A stretch of 38,439 nucleotides of DNA, from contig JAHJSQ010000122.1 of the NCBI GenBank assembly GCA_018830325.1, forward strand, positions 1-38,439, given 5' to 3'. Shown here piece after piece: positions 1 to 9,482 of this stretch (positions are counted from its first letter, which is position 1; each line of letters opens with the position of its first letter). Made by a program: the position numbers and the translations under genes. The notes beneath the pieces were generated by a model. It saw only the letters and a program-made list of their open reading frames with translations, did not search any database and was not told the origin of the DNA. The DNA is from Gammaproteobacteria bacterium. Lineage in GTDB: Bacteria > Pseudomonadota > Gammaproteobacteria > Methylococcales > Methylomonadaceae.

Positions 1-197
1 CGGTTGTCGGTCCGCGAACCGACTACACATAAGCGTCGCGATAGCGACACAAAGCCTTATTTAGGTTTCAAGCTAAATCTTATAGTTAACCAAGAAAAAG
101 GAATATTTTAACTATCTGATTTTCTATAGTGTTTTAATGCGATTGCCCTGCCTCGACTTTGGGATCGTTGGCGTATAAGGGTATGTGTGAACCAAAA
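1..197. other. Non-coding edge region with two short hairpins
   Basis: I see no gene or tRNA here. Two small inverted repeats are visible: GTCGGT/ACCGAC around positions 6-23 and a GTCGC-GATA-GCGAC tetraloop hairpin around 33-46. On the minus strand this is the region downstream of the diflavin reductase, so either could help end that transcript, but neither is followed by a clear U-run. Confidence 0.4.
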
Positions 198-1943
198 TCA
201 ATAAACGTCGCGGACGTATCGCTTATCCTTTTTCAATTGATTGACATAATCGACGGCTTGCTGTTCAGTCATTTTTCCCTGTTCGGCGATCACATCGTGT
301 AGCGCTTTATCGACATCCTTGGCCATGCGGTAGGCATCGCCACAGACGAAGAAATATCCGCCTTGTTCGAGCCAAGCGAATAATTCCGCACCGTGTTCGC
401 GCATTCGGTCTTGAACGTAAATTTTTTCCTGCTGATCCCTGGAAAATGCTAAGTCGAGCCGCGTCAATAGACCGGAGGCTTGCATTGCTTCGAGTTCTTC
501 TCGATAAATGAAGTCTGTCGCGGCATTACGGTCGCCGAAAAATAGCCAGTTTTTACCTGTTGCTTGCCGTACTTCCCGTTCCTGCAGGAATGCGCGGAAA
601 GGTGCGACGCCGGTGCCGGGGCCAACCATGATCATCGGCAGGCTGTTATCTTCTGGGACTCGGAATACCTTATTCGGCGTGAAAAAACAGCGGACATCGG
701 TCGTTTCATCGACGAGATCGGCCAAGAAGGTTGAACACACGCCTTTGTGTTCGCGGTCGTGGCTTTGGTAACGGACACTGGCTACGGTTAAATGTACGGC
801 ATCTGGGTGTTTTTTACTGCTCGACGATATCGAATAGGCACGGTGTTGTAGCGGTTTCAGCAAGGCGATGAATTCAGCCGCAGAGATATCCATCTCCGGG
901 GATTGCAGCAACAAGTCGAGAATATCGCGGCCCCAGAGATAATTCGCCAATTTTTCCTTATCGTTTTCTTTAAGCAACGTATTCAATTCTTGATCGCCGG
1001 AGCGGCGAGCGATTTCATCGATCAGTTCCTTGGATGGCAGTTTGATTTCGAAATGGACGCGTAGCGCTTCATTAAGCGGCATTAATTCGCTATCGACCGG
1101 GACTTCTTCTTCGCCTGTACAGTTGATCGCTCGCAGTATGTCTTTGACGAGTTCCGGACAATTGGTCGGGAATACGCACAACGCGTCTCCGGCTTCATAA
1201 CTTAGGTCGGAACCGGCAATCGAAATTTCGTAATGCCGTGTTTCTTTCGATGATTCGTGGGCGGTCAACAGGCGGTTGACCAATAATTTGGCCGGGAACG
1301 GGTTTTTACGGCTATATTTCGGCGCTTCGATCATGGCTGCGTCGGAGTCGACGATAATGGTCGTCGAGGCGCCCTCGGCCATATGTGGGATGACTTCCGA
1401 AATCCACAATTCGGCCGGTTCCTCGAAGTCGACGTCGCAGTCGATCCTGTTATAAATACGCTCGGCGCCGAGTTCGGCAAGCCGTTGATCCCATTCGATG
1501 CCGGCTTGACAGAATTGGTCGTAACTCGTGTCGCCGAGCGCCAGTACGGAATATTTCATGTGCTGCAACGACGCTGCCTCATCGGACGAAATCGCTTCCC
1601 AAAGCATTTGAGCATTGTCCGGCATTTCGCCTTCGCCGTAAGTACTGGTGATGATCAAGAGATATTCCATCTTGCCGAATGCATCCAATTCGACTTCGTC
1701 CATGCTTTTGACGATCGGTTTTAAGCCATGGGCTTTTGCGGATGCGGCGGCATCGTTTGCCAGGGCTTCGGAGTTACCGGTTTGCGTTCCGTAAAGAATA
1801 TGAATGATGCGAGCGTCGGCCTGGCTCTTGCTGCCAGCGCTTTGTATCATTTGCGTATGCATGCCCGCGAAAAAGCCACTGAGCCAGGCTCGTTGACTGT
1901 CGCTGTAAGGTGCATCGAGTGGAATATGAGGTGTTTTCATCAT
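198..1943 (-). CDS. cysJ: CysJ-like NADPH diflavin reductase (sulfite reductase flavoprotein alpha-component)
   Basis: The 581-residue protein moves electrons from NADPH through FAD and FMN to a partner enzyme; in CysJ the partner is the CysI sulfite reductase hemoprotein. The order is a short lead with the CysJ-like 'RAWLSGFFAG' segment (about 19-28), a flavodoxin FMN domain (about 47-190, 'YGTQTGNSEA' and 'STYGEGEMPDNA'), an FAD domain with an R-x-Y-S-I-S-S-S motif and 'GVCSTFL', then an NADPH domain with 'GPGTGVAPFRAF', 'FFGDRN' and 'CGDAYRMAKDVD'. It ends in an aromatic Tyr as usual. Length is close to E. coli CysJ (about 600). Two ATG codons are adjacent at the start (M1/M2) and no strong ribosome site is visible. 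It lies 86 bp after the long gltB on the same strand, probably co-transcribed. No cysI or cysH is in the window, so the electron acceptor is uncertain; the symbol names the family only. Confidence 0.85.
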   Translation of the reverse strand: MMKTPHIPLDAPYSDSQRAWLSGFFAGMHTQMIQSAGSKSQADARIIHILYGTQTGNSEALANDAAASAKAHGLKPIVKSMDEVELDAFGKMEYLLIITSTYGEGEMPDNAQMLWEAISSDEAASLQHMKYSVLALGDTSYDQFCQAGIEWDQRLAELGAERIYNRIDCDVDFEEPAELWISEVIPHMAEGASTTIIVDSDAAMIEAPKYSRKNPFPAKLLVNRLLTAHESSKETRHYEISIAGSDLSYEAGDALCVFPTNCPELVKDILRAINCTGEEEVPVDSELMPLNEALRVHFEIKLPSKELIDEIARRSGDQELNTLLKENDKEKLANYLWGRDILDLLLQSPEMDISAAEFIALLKPLQHRAYSISSSSKKHPDAVHLTVASVRYQSHDREHKGVCSTFLADLVDETTDVRCFFTPNKVFRVPEDNSLPMIMVGPGTGVAPFRAFLQEREVRQATGKNWLFFGDRNAATDFIYREELEAMQASGLLTRLDLAFSRDQQEKIYVQDRMREHGAELFAWLEQGGYFFVCGDAYRMAKDVDKALHDVIAEQGKMTEQQAVDYVNQLKKDKRYVRDVY

Positions 1944-2029
1944 GTTTAGTTACAAATTAATGAACGTAATACCGGCATACCCACGATTTATCACAGGTTA
2001 TGCCGGTACTGGTAAAAAGTGCGATGGAA

Positions 2030-5000
2030 TTATGCCGAAGCCGGAGCCATCATTTCCTGAATAATATTGGAACCGACCAGTCCCGCAAGATATTGTTCGA
2101 CTCCAGGAATGCCAGCCAAGGCTTCGCGGTTGATAGTGTCCTGCTCAATGATCCAAGCGGTCGAGCCGATTGAGTAGATGCTTTGTACATCACGGTTGGC
2201 CAAGGCGGTTTTATAATCGGTAAGACGCTTGCTTGCCAACAGCCAGCTCAGTTGATCGTCACTGTAATTACTGTAAGCTTCGCGAGTCTCTTTAACCAAC
2301 GCATCCTGAATTTTACGCGGACGGGATTCAATTAATTTCCAAGCCGCTTTTTCCAAGGCTTCGTGTGTCGGCGTGGCGGACTTGAAGTTCAATTGCTCGC
2401 CGGCTATCCGGAATGCCTTATCGATGACCGCGTAACTGTTGACCAGACTAAAGGTCAAGTTGGTGTCGGTTTCGCCGTAACCGGGTATCGCTCCGCCGAA
2501 TAATGGCTGTTTTGTCCGATAAGCCGATTTCATTTGTTCGATCTGGCGTGTTGCGTAGGAGACCGCCAATTCTTCGATCATCGCTTTGCGGTCTATTGTT
2601 TGGCTAAGGAACTCAGCCGTTTGCGTTTTGTACAGCCATAGCGGAATCGTAAATTTGAAATGCTTACGCTCGGTTTCCCAATTATTCAGGATGTTCCTTG
2701 CTTTGCTCGAGTTTGCATAATCGGCGTGTTGTTCGAGCATATAGAGTAAGAACTGTTCATGCGCTCGGGCCGTATCGGTGTTTTCCGTCAGCTCATGCAA
2801 TTCGACCGAGGTTTTGTCGTAAAGCTTCGGTAACAAGTTTTCAGGGTCGTATTGATAGGCATTGCCGCCGGACATGCCGTTACAGAAACCCTTGCCGAAG
2901 TGGCCGAGATTCAGTATCGCACCGTTGGTCATGTATTCGCAGGCGAAATCGCCGACGCCTTCGACGACTGCCATCGCGCCGGAATTACGGACTGCGAAAC
3001 GATCGCCGGCCTCGCCGTTGATAAAGGCTTTGCCGCCAGTCGCGCCGAACAGCGCAAAGTTACCGATCAGCACGTTATTACCGGGTGTTTTGATGCCGCC
3101 GCCTGGGGATTCGACGATTAAGGTGCCGCCGCAGGCCGATTTTCCGACGCCGTCGTTACAAGTTCCCGTGTGTTCCATGCGCATGCCGTCATTCATGAAA
3201 GCGGCATAACTTTGTCCGGCCGAGCCGGTTGTTTTTATGACGACCGAGTCGGGCGCAAGATAACGCCGTCCGTGCTGGTTGGTATAAATCGTTTTCGAAC
3301 GAGCGGCGTTTTCTTCGTTTAAACCGTAAGCGAGTATGCGTTCGATATCGATTGCGGTTTGGCCGCCGACCGATTTATTACGATTACTGAGTTTGTATTC
3401 GTCGCCTTCGATGACGATTTGCTTCTGATTGCCGAAAATCACCGAAGATTTAACCTGCTCGATGATCTTGTCGTCGATGCTGAAATTTGCTTCGAGATAA
3501 ATCGGTTTTTCGATTTTGACGACTGGTGTTTGAGTCAGCAATTTCGTGAAATCGAGTTGCCCGACGATGGATCGATGGTTAATTAAGTGCAATAAATTGG
3601 TTTGACCGCGTATTTCGCTAAGGCTGTGATAGCCCAGGACTGCCAGAATTTCGCGGACTTCATGCGCTAGATTCATGAAGTATTGCGCCAGCACTCTCGG
3701 GTCGCCTTTGAATTCCTCATGCGTCGTGGTCAATCCTGCAGGGCATTTGACGTTACAGTTTTTCGCCATGACACAACGCAGCATCATCAATGCGGTCGTG
3801 CCGAATTCGAAGGAATCGCCGCCCAATATCGCCGATTTAACGACATCGAGTCCGCTTTGATGCGCGGCGCTGCAGCGCAATATGACTTTATCCCGTAAGC
3901 CATTCACTGCTAATGCTTGATGAACTTCAGCAATGCCGATTTCGGCAGAGCGACCGGTGTTTTTCAGGCTCGTGACAGCGGCCGCGCCCGTGCCGCCGGT
4001 GCTACCGGCCACATTGATGACATCGGCGCCGGCTTTCGCGACACCAACTGCGATCGTGCCGATGCCTTCAGAGGATACCAGTTTGACGACGACTCGAACG
4101 CGGGCTGCTTTGGCATCGTGAATCAATTGACCGAGGTCTTCTATCGAATAGGTATCGTGATGTGGAGGAGGGCTGACTAGCTCGACTTGTGGCGTGCCGC
4201 CGCGCAATGCCGCGATTTCGACAGATACTTTCGGCGCAGGCAATTGTCCGCCTTCGCCGGGTTTTGCGCCTTGTGCGATTTTGATTTCGATTTCTTCGAT
4301 GTTCGGGTCGGCCAGATAACCGGCCCAGACGCCGAAACGGCCCGATGCGAACTGTTTAATTTTGCTTGATCGAAGCGTGTTGAAACGGCTCGAGTGTTCG
4401 CCGCCTTCACCGGAGTTGCTGAGCGCGCCGGCAATGTTAGTGCCTTGCGCGACAGCCTCGTGCGCTTCTGCGATCAATGCACCGTGACTCATTGCACCGG
4501 ATGCGAGTTTGGCAGTGATTTGATGAGCCGGTTGAACGTTGGACAATGCAATCGGAGAACGGGCAGTTTTGATATTGGCCAAATATTGCCCGAAAAGATT
4601 GCCGCTATCTGAGAGCTTGATTGCACAGGCATTGTTTGTAACGCTGATCGTTGCGGCGCTATCGCCGAAGCGGTTTTTGAAATGCTCAGCGATGCCGGTT
4701 AACCGCGCTTCGCTGTTGTTTTCAGGCAGTGTAATTGAATAATTAACGCCGTCGATTCGTTCAACCGCGATGCCATGGATCATGTAGTTGTTGTTTCCGA
4801 GCAAGTTTTGCTTGCCCAAAATGCGGTCGAATTCGGCCGTGCTTTGCGCTTGGCTGATATCGGCCGGCAGGTCCGTGATGTCGCGTAATGCAGCCGGGCG
4901 GTTGTCGCGCTCTTGATACAGGTTTTTCGCGAAGCTACGATAAGCCGGCGTGATGCCGAAATTGTCGATTTGTTCGGGTGTGCGTTTGTCATAACCGAAA

Positions 5001-7513
5001 TCGAAATAAGCGGTATCGCTGGCTTCCGGCGATTTGTCTTGTGGAATATACAAGATCGGTTCGTCGGTCATGTTGATATATTCACGGACAGCGAGATTGC
5101 CGAAGCTATGGCCTGCGCCGTCTTGCCGTTCCTTGAACAAACCGATGAAAGGAATATCTTTTTCGTCCTTGATACTCAATGCTTTGTAATGCCATGCGGC
5201 CGCGCTTTTTGCAATGTCTGCATAGCGCACGCCGCCGACCGGCGCGTTGATATTCGGGAAATACGGTTGTAGGCGCGGCTCGTTGGTGTCCAGATAATTC
5301 GATTCGAAAAACTCGCCGCCGATGTAGCTTTCTACGGTGCATAGACCGAACTTGCCCATGGTTTTCATCAGCGATTTTTCCGCCGCTTTTTTGAAGTTAT
5401 CGAGGGATTTTTGTTGGTTCTCGGGCTGAAGTTGGCTGACGACGCGATTGTAGGCGCTGATCGGACAGACAGCCGAAGCGCCGAAGCCGAGTATTGTTGC
5501 GATATCGTGAGCGCTGGCGACTTGTCCGGTTTCGGCAATCAGTGACGAGTGGAAGCGCAGGCCTTGTTTGACCAGGTGTTGATTGGCGGCGGCAACCATC
5601 AGTAAGGCGGGAATCGCCGCTTTATCGCGGCTGATGCCGGTGTCGCTGAGAATGATGATGCCGGTGTTGTTGCGGGCTGCTTGTTCGATTTGCTCGCAAA
5701 CGGCAAATACCGCCGATTCGAGAAGATCTTCGTTATTTTTTGGATTTTCGAAGTCCGGCGTGAATAGCATGTCCAGTGTGATGGTCTTGACGCTGGATTG
5801 CCTGCGGATTTGTTCCAAATTCGTTCTTTGCAGAATTGGCGAGTCGATGACCAATTGTTTGCTGTTCCCTTCGGAAAAGGTCGGTTTGGCGCCGAGCGCG
5901 ACGCGCAAGGTCATGCCGTCGCTTTCACGAATTGAATCGAGTGGAGGGTTTGTGACTTGAGCGAAGCGCTGGCTGAAATAACGGGACATACCGCCTTCGG
6001 CATCGGAAAGCGCATTGGGGGCAATTCCGTAGCCCATCGCCGAAACTTTTTCAAGACCGGTACTTAACATCGGGTCAAGCAGGAATTTAAAGCTTTCCTG
6101 ATTTAGCGAATAAGCCGTGTGTTGTTGGTCGATGTTGAAGTCGCCGTTGACCGGGGCTAATTCATCGAATGGGACGTCGGGCAGTTCGCCGATATGCAAG
6201 CTGCGTTCGCGGAGCATCGCTTCATAGTCTTTTTGTCCGGCGAGTGTTTCCAAGACTTGATGGCTGTTATAAATCTGTCCGGTGCTGTGGTCGAAATAAA
6301 CCATGCCCCCGGCTTCGATACGACCACGTTTGATAACGTCTTTGGGAGGGAAGTCGATTTGTCCGGCTTCCGACATGACGGCTAGATAAGTTTCGGTTTC
6401 CACCGAGCGCAAGGGTCTGAGCCCCAAACGGTCTAGACGCGCGCCAACACGTATGCCGTCGCAGAAGATCAGGGCGGCGGGGCCGTCGTTTTTTTCTTCA
6501 TAGAGGCTGAAATATTCGAGCATCGCGCGAACTTTCGGCGACAGGGTCGTGTCGTTTTCCCAGGCAGGCGGCATCATCGCCAGCACGGCCGTGACGACAT
6601 CGAGCTCGTCCTCGTTGATTCGACGAGTCAGTGTTTGATCGAGACGGCCCGAGTCGGATTGTCCGCATGGGAAGACGATATGTTTGTTGTGTAAGCGCGC
6701 GATCGCATTTTCACTGAGTCGATTTTTTTTGTCGGTATTTAACTCCCCGTTGTGCGCCATGTAGCGGAACGGTTGCGCCATCATCGTTGCCGGAGCGGTA
6801 TTGGTCGAGAAGCGAGTATGGAAGAATAGGGTGTGTATTTCATGATCTTCGTCGTAGAGGTCGATAAAATACGGTATTACTTCAAAAGAGTTCAGTCGGC
6901 CTTTGTAAACCTGGGTTCTCGAGCTCATCGATAGCGGGTAGAAACCGGTTAATTCGTCGCGGGTAAAGCCATCGGCTTCGATATCCAGCAATGCGCTTTG
7001 AATCAGTTGTTCGAATTCGCTATGAGTCGCCGTCTTTAAAGCTTCCGGGCGCCCGAAAATTACTTGCTTGATCGGTAGTTGCGCTTTTCTGGATGCTTCG
7101 TTGATGACTTGGCTGTCCACCGGGATGTTTCGCCAAGTAATGACCGGCAGGCCGAATCGAGTTAGGTGTTTTTCGATCAATTCGATCGCGAAACTATCAT
7201 AACGCTCGTGATCTTCCGGAAAGAAAAAGTTGGCAACGCCAAATTCTCCGAGTTGCAGGTTGTTGTTTCCGGTGATTTTTCGAAAAAACTTCAATGATAG
7301 ATCGACATTCACGCCGGCTCCGTCGCCGATACCTTCGGCACTCATGCCGCCGCGGTGGGGAATCGTGCATAGCGCTTCATGCGCTTTGACAAGTAGCTCG
7401 TGAGTCTGTTTGCTTTGTTTATGAGTAATAAAACCCACGCCGCAGCTATCTTGGGAAAGATCGGCGTCGTAAAGCAAAGGTTCTTTGAGGTTTATTCGGG
7501 AAATTTCAGTCAT
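2030..7513 (-). CDS. gltB: Glutamate synthase large-subunit-like protein, unusually long
   Basis: GltB makes two glutamates from glutamine and 2-oxoglutarate. The architecture is right: a class II amidotransferase domain with the catalytic Cys24 ('SQDSCGVGF') after a 23-residue propeptide, a central domain, the FMN-binding synthase domain ('GAMSHGAL', 'SNSGEGGE', 'GAKPGEGGQLP', 'GGTGAAAVTSL'), an iron-sulfur Cys motif (C1247, C1253, C1257), and a C-terminal GXGXG domain ('GGTLIVESPGGGI', 'ATGGKAFINGEAGDRF'). At 1827 residues it exceeds the usual 1480-1540. The extra length is mainly about 200 residues after the normal C-terminal 'F-x-F-x-I-P' helix region and about 90 residues before the synthase domain. 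The Cys spacing is C-x5-C-x3-C instead of the usual C-x5-C-x4-C. I use ATG at 7513; the frame extends three codons to a TTG at 7522. No gltD is nearby. Family call is firm, exact enzyme activity less so. Confidence 0.88.
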   Translation of the reverse strand: MTEISRINLKEPLLYDADLSQDSCGVGFITHKQSKQTHELLVKAHEALCTIPHRGGMSAEGIGDGAGVNVDLSLKFFRKITGNNNLQLGEFGVANFFFPEDHERYDSFAIELIEKHLTRFGLPVITWRNIPVDSQVINEASRKAQLPIKQVIFGRPEALKTATHSEFEQLIQSALLDIEADGFTRDELTGFYPLSMSSRTQVYKGRLNSFEVIPYFIDLYDEDHEIHTLFFHTRFSTNTAPATMMAQPFRYMAHNGELNTDKKNRLSENAIARLHNKHIVFPCGQSDSGRLDQTLTRRINEDELDVVTAVLAMMPPAWENDTTLSPKVRAMLEYFSLYEEKNDGPAALIFCDGIRVGARLDRLGLRPLRSVETETYLAVMSEAGQIDFPPKDVIKRGRIEAGGMVYFDHSTGQIYNSHQVLETLAGQKDYEAMLRERSLHIGELPDVPFDELAPVNGDFNIDQQHTAYSLNQESFKFLLDPMLSTGLEKVSAMGYGIAPNALSDAEGGMSRYFSQRFAQVTNPPLDSIRESDGMTLRVALGAKPTFSEGNSKQLVIDSPILQRTNLEQIRRQSSVKTITLDMLFTPDFENPKNNEDLLESAVFAVCEQIEQAARNNTGIIILSDTGISRDKAAIPALLMVAAANQHLVKQGLRFHSSLIAETGQVASAHDIATILGFGASAVCPISAYNRVVSQLQPENQQKSLDNFKKAAEKSLMKTMGKFGLCTVESYIGGEFFESNYLDTNEPRLQPYFPNINAPVGGVRYADIAKSAAAWHYKALSIKDEKDIPFIGLFKERQDGAGHSFGNLAVREYINMTDEPILYIPQDKSPEASDTAYFDFGYDKRTPEQIDNFGITPAYRSFAKNLYQERDNRPAALRDITDLPADISQAQSTAEFDRILGKQNLLGNNNYMIHGIAVERIDGVNYSITLPENNSEARLTGIAEHFKNRFGDSAATISVTNNACAIKLSDSGNLFGQYLANIKTARSPIALSNVQPAHQITAKLASGAMSHGALIAEAHEAVAQGTNIAGALSNSGEGGEHSSRFNTLRSSKIKQFASGRFGVWAGYLADPNIEEIEIKIAQGAKPGEGGQLPAPKVSVEIAALRGGTPQVELVSPPPHHDTYSIEDLGQLIHDAKAARVRVVVKLVSSEGIGTIAVGVAKAGADVINVAGSTGGTGAAAVTSLKNTGRSAEIGIAEVHQALAVNGLRDKVILRCSAAHQSGLDVVKSAILGGDSFEFGTTALMMLRCVMAKNCNVKCPAGLTTTHEEFKGDPRVLAQYFMNLAHEVREILAVLGYHSLSEIRGQTNLLHLINHRSIVGQLDFTKLLTQTPVVKIEKPIYLEANFSIDDKIIEQVKSSVIFGNQKQIVIEGDEYKLSNRNKSVGGQTAIDIERILAYGLNEENAARSKTIYTNQHGRRYLAPDSVVIKTTGSAGQSYAAFMNDGMRMEHTGTCNDGVGKSACGGTLIVESPGGGIKTPGNNVLIGNFALFGATGGKAFINGEAGDRFAVRNSGAMAVVEGVGDFACEYMTNGAILNLGHFGKGFCNGMSGGNAYQYDPENLLPKLYDKTSVELHELTENTDTARAHEQFLLYMLEQHADYANSSKARNILNNWETERKHFKFTIPLWLYKTQTAEFLSQTIDRKAMIEELAVSYATRQIEQMKSAYRTKQPLFGGAIPGYGETDTNLTFSLVNSYAVIDKAFRIAGEQLNFKSATPTHEALEKAAWKLIESRPRKIQDALVKETREAYSNYSDDQLSWLLASKRLTDYKTALANRDVQSIYSIGSTAWIIEQDTINREALAGIPGVEQYLAGLVGSNIIQEMMAPASA

Positions 7514-7734
7514 TATATCCAACCCGTTCCAGTCATGCTGCGATCAACAGCGTTAGTAGTTCGTTTTTCTCGCAATGCATGCTAAAGTCAAACTTTGATT
7601 GCCCAAACGTTAACTGCTCAAATAGAGCGGTGTGCATTGGCGATGCAATAAGTAATGCAGACAATTGCGTTTAGAGAAACCTGCAAATGATATCATGAGT
7701 CGCATTTTAAGTCATTTAGATGCAAATTGTTATC

Positions 7735-7850
7735 ATCAATTCGCAGTTTGAACATGTTCTCGGAGTTTAGGTTGTGGAGTATGCCTGTCGAGGAGCGCAC
7801 TGTCAGGCGAGTTACCGATCCCTCGACAAAGCTCATAGTTCCAGGACGTT
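7735..7850. repeat. Partial family 2 repeat (diverged)
   Basis: The left end resembles the left end of the intact copy at 35079: both have an AATTC-n-CAGTTTGA-n-C core, then 'TTTAGG', 'TGTGG', 'GTAT', and 'CCTGTCGAGGA'. A TGTCGAGG/CCTCGACA inverted repeat lies inside (about 7786-7846), so the RNA or DNA could fold. The right terminus seen at 35.2 kb is not recognisable here, so this looks like a truncated or decayed copy. Confidence 0.6.
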
Positions 7851-7872
7851 ATTTATCACGAAATCCATAATT

Positions 7873-7903
7873 ATCGCCGAAATTTGAAGTGCGATAGGTA
7901 TAT
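7873..7903 (-). repeat. Solo family 1 repeat end (left-type)
   Basis: Read on the minus strand this is TATACC, a short variable stretch, then GCACTTCAAATTTCGGC, the left terminus of the family 1 repeat found intact at 9316 and 18759. No partner right end is found nearby. It lies about 35 bp before the ubiF start. Confidence 0.7.
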
Positions 7904-7937
7904 TAGAAATAGTTAATTACGGGTTCCAAATAAGAAA

Positions 7938-9185
7938 ATGAATTTTGATGTAGTAGTAGTCGGCGGGGGAATGGTTGGGGCCGCAGTGGCTTGCGGATTA
8001 GGCGGAAGCGGTCTTAAGGTTGCGGTGATCGAACAAGTATTTCCCGATGAGTTTTCTTCAGATCAGCCCCATGATCTCAGAGTTTCTGCATTGAGTATTG
8101 CTTCGCGGCATATTTTGGAGGCGGTCGGCGCGTGGCAGGGTGTTCTGAATCGCCGTTATTGCCCTTTTCGGCGTATGCGAGTATGGGAAACTGTCGGCGA
8201 TACCGAATTTTGCAGTGACGACATTGATTTTAACGAGTTGGGGTATATCGTCGAAAACCGGGTAACCCAGTTAGCCTTGTTGGAGCGTTTGCAGGATTTC
8301 GATAATGTCAGCTTATTTTGCCCGGCTAGTATTAAACGCATCGATTACGGCTTGGATGGCGAAGGTCATCGTTCGGCGGTCGAGTTGGATGACGGTACGG
8401 TTTTGACGGCGAATGTCTTAGTCGGTGCCGACGGCGGGAATTCGAAAGTTCGCCAGGTCGCCGGGATCGGCGTGACCGGTTGGGATTATAAGCAGCACGC
8501 GCTGGTGATTTATGTGGCAACCGATTATCCGCAACAGGATATTACTTGGCAGCGATTCGTGCCTAGCGGCCCACAGGCTTTTTTGCCGTTAACCGGTCGA
8601 CACGGGTCGTTGGTTTGGTATAACTCTCCTGATGCAATCAAACGATTAAAATCCTTGCCCTGCGAGCAATTGCTGCTCGAATTGACCGAGGCGTTTCCGG
8701 AGTGTTTAGGCAGAATCAACGCTGTCTTGAATACCGCTTCGTTTCCGTTGAAACGACAGCACGCTCAACGTTATGTGAAACCCGGTATCGCTTTGGTCGG
8801 CGATGCTGCGCATATGATTAATCCATTGGCGGGTCAAGGCGTCAATATCGGTTTGCTCGATGCGGCTTCGTTGGTAGAAGTTTTGCTGGAGGCTTATCAG
8901 GCTGGGTGCGATATAGGTTCATTGCCGGAATTAATGCATTATGAAAAGGCAAGGCGTGTTGATAATCTCAGAATGATGACGGTCATGGATGTTTTTTATC
9001 ATGTTTTCAGTAATGAGATCGCTCCGGTCAAGTTTTTCCGTAATTTGGGCTTGGGTCTAGCTGAGCGCATTATGCCGGCCAAGAAAAAAATCATGCGGGC
9101 CGCAATGGGTTTGGATGGGGGGTTGCCCAAGTTGGCTAAGGGTGAGACTTTTCGAGATAGCCGGCGCACACCAGGTCCGCACTAA
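7938..9185 (+). CDS. ubiF: Ubiquinone biosynthesis FAD monooxygenase, UbiF-type
   Basis: The 415-residue flavoprotein belongs to the UbiH/UbiF/COQ6 family, which hydroxylates the quinone ring during ubiquinone synthesis. Visible motifs are the N-terminal dinucleotide fold 'VVGGGMVGAAVA' (about 7-18), the early 'DLRVSALS' segment, the central 'GADGGNSKVRQ' (DG motif) and the second FAD motif 'GDAAHMINPLAGQGVNIG'. Segments such as 'YMVEN/YIVEN', 'STWQQF/ITWQRF' and 'LVWY-x-SP' match E. coli UbiF better than UbiH, so I favour the demethoxyubiquinone hydroxylase role, although substrate assignment within the family is not secure. The ATG follows an A-rich stretch without a strong ribosome site. 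The gene converges on the CBS-domain protein, with a family 1 repeat between the two stop codons. Confidence 0.85.
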   Translation: MNFDVVVVGGGMVGAAVACGLGGSGLKVAVIEQVFPDEFSSDQPHDLRVSALSIASRHILEAVGAWQGVLNRRYCPFRRMRVWETVGDTEFCSDDIDFNELGYIVENRVTQLALLERLQDFDNVSLFCPASIKRIDYGLDGEGHRSAVELDDGTVLTANVLVGADGGNSKVRQVAGIGVTGWDYKQHALVIYVATDYPQQDITWQRFVPSGPQAFLPLTGRHGSLVWYNSPDAIKRLKSLPCEQLLLELTEAFPECLGRINAVLNTASFPLKRQHAQRYVKPGIALVGDAAHMINPLAGQGVNIGLLDAASLVEVLLEAYQAGCDIGSLPELMHYEKARRVDNLRMMTVMDVFYHVFSNEIAPVKFFRNLGLGLAERIMPAKKKIMRAAMGLDGGLPKLAKGETFRDSRRTPGPH

Positions 9186-9315
9186 TCTGGTTTCGAACTG
9201 GGAAGAAGCGCAAACCGTGCTAGTCGAGTGCTTTTCCATGTTTTACGAACATTCTCAGTATTTGGCATTCGGTATTGAAATGAACAACGAATTCAAGCAA
9301 AGGTTTGATTGGAGT

Positions 9316-9482
9316 TATACCTTTGGCGCTTCAAATTTCGGCAGTACCTGAGGAGTCGCTGGGGTGTGCGATCCCTCTCCTAACGCTAGGTGAGGGACCA
9401 GCATGGAGCTGGATTTAGGTGCTGGGTTCACGGCGTCCCTTGACGGACCCCAGCGCCGAATTTTGATCTGCGATGGGTATAT
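9316..9482 (+). repeat. Family 1 repeat, intact copy A (about 167 bp)
   Basis: Left end: TATACC then a run ending TTCAAATTTCGGC (9316-9342). The right end read in reverse (9482 backwards) begins TATACCC and contains ATCAAAATTCGGC. The two ends match at about 20 of 27 positions as imperfect terminal inverted repeats, with TA at each outer edge. Inside is a hairpin (about 9371-9397: TCCCTC, CCTA, loop, TAGG, GAGGGA) also present in copy B. The copy sits between the convergent ubiF and CNNM/CBS genes. A 79-codon frame starting inside it at 9403 is not a convincing gene. Confidence 0.8.

Larger units (their letters stand above)
7514..7937. other. Divergent gltB/ubiF intergenic region with repeat remnants
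   Basis: This stretch separates two divergent genes and must carry both promoters; I could not assign convincing -35/-10 pairs. It contains a partial family 2 copy (about 7735-7850) and a single family 1 end (7873-7903), listed separately. The part nearest gltB (7514-7730) shows nothing I can name. Confidence 0.5.

Noticed and set aside
1-60. Possible tRNA fragment at the left edge
   Set aside because: The hairpins do not fit a cloverleaf and there is no T-loop consensus or acceptor pairing.
3917-4180. Several overlapping plus-strand frames inside gltB
   Set aside because: They mirror the reverse strand of conserved synthase motifs and lack start signals.
7600-7700. A possible sigma-54 (-24/-12) promoter upstream of gltB
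   Set aside because: The GC-GC spacing is one base too long and the -24 GG is missing.
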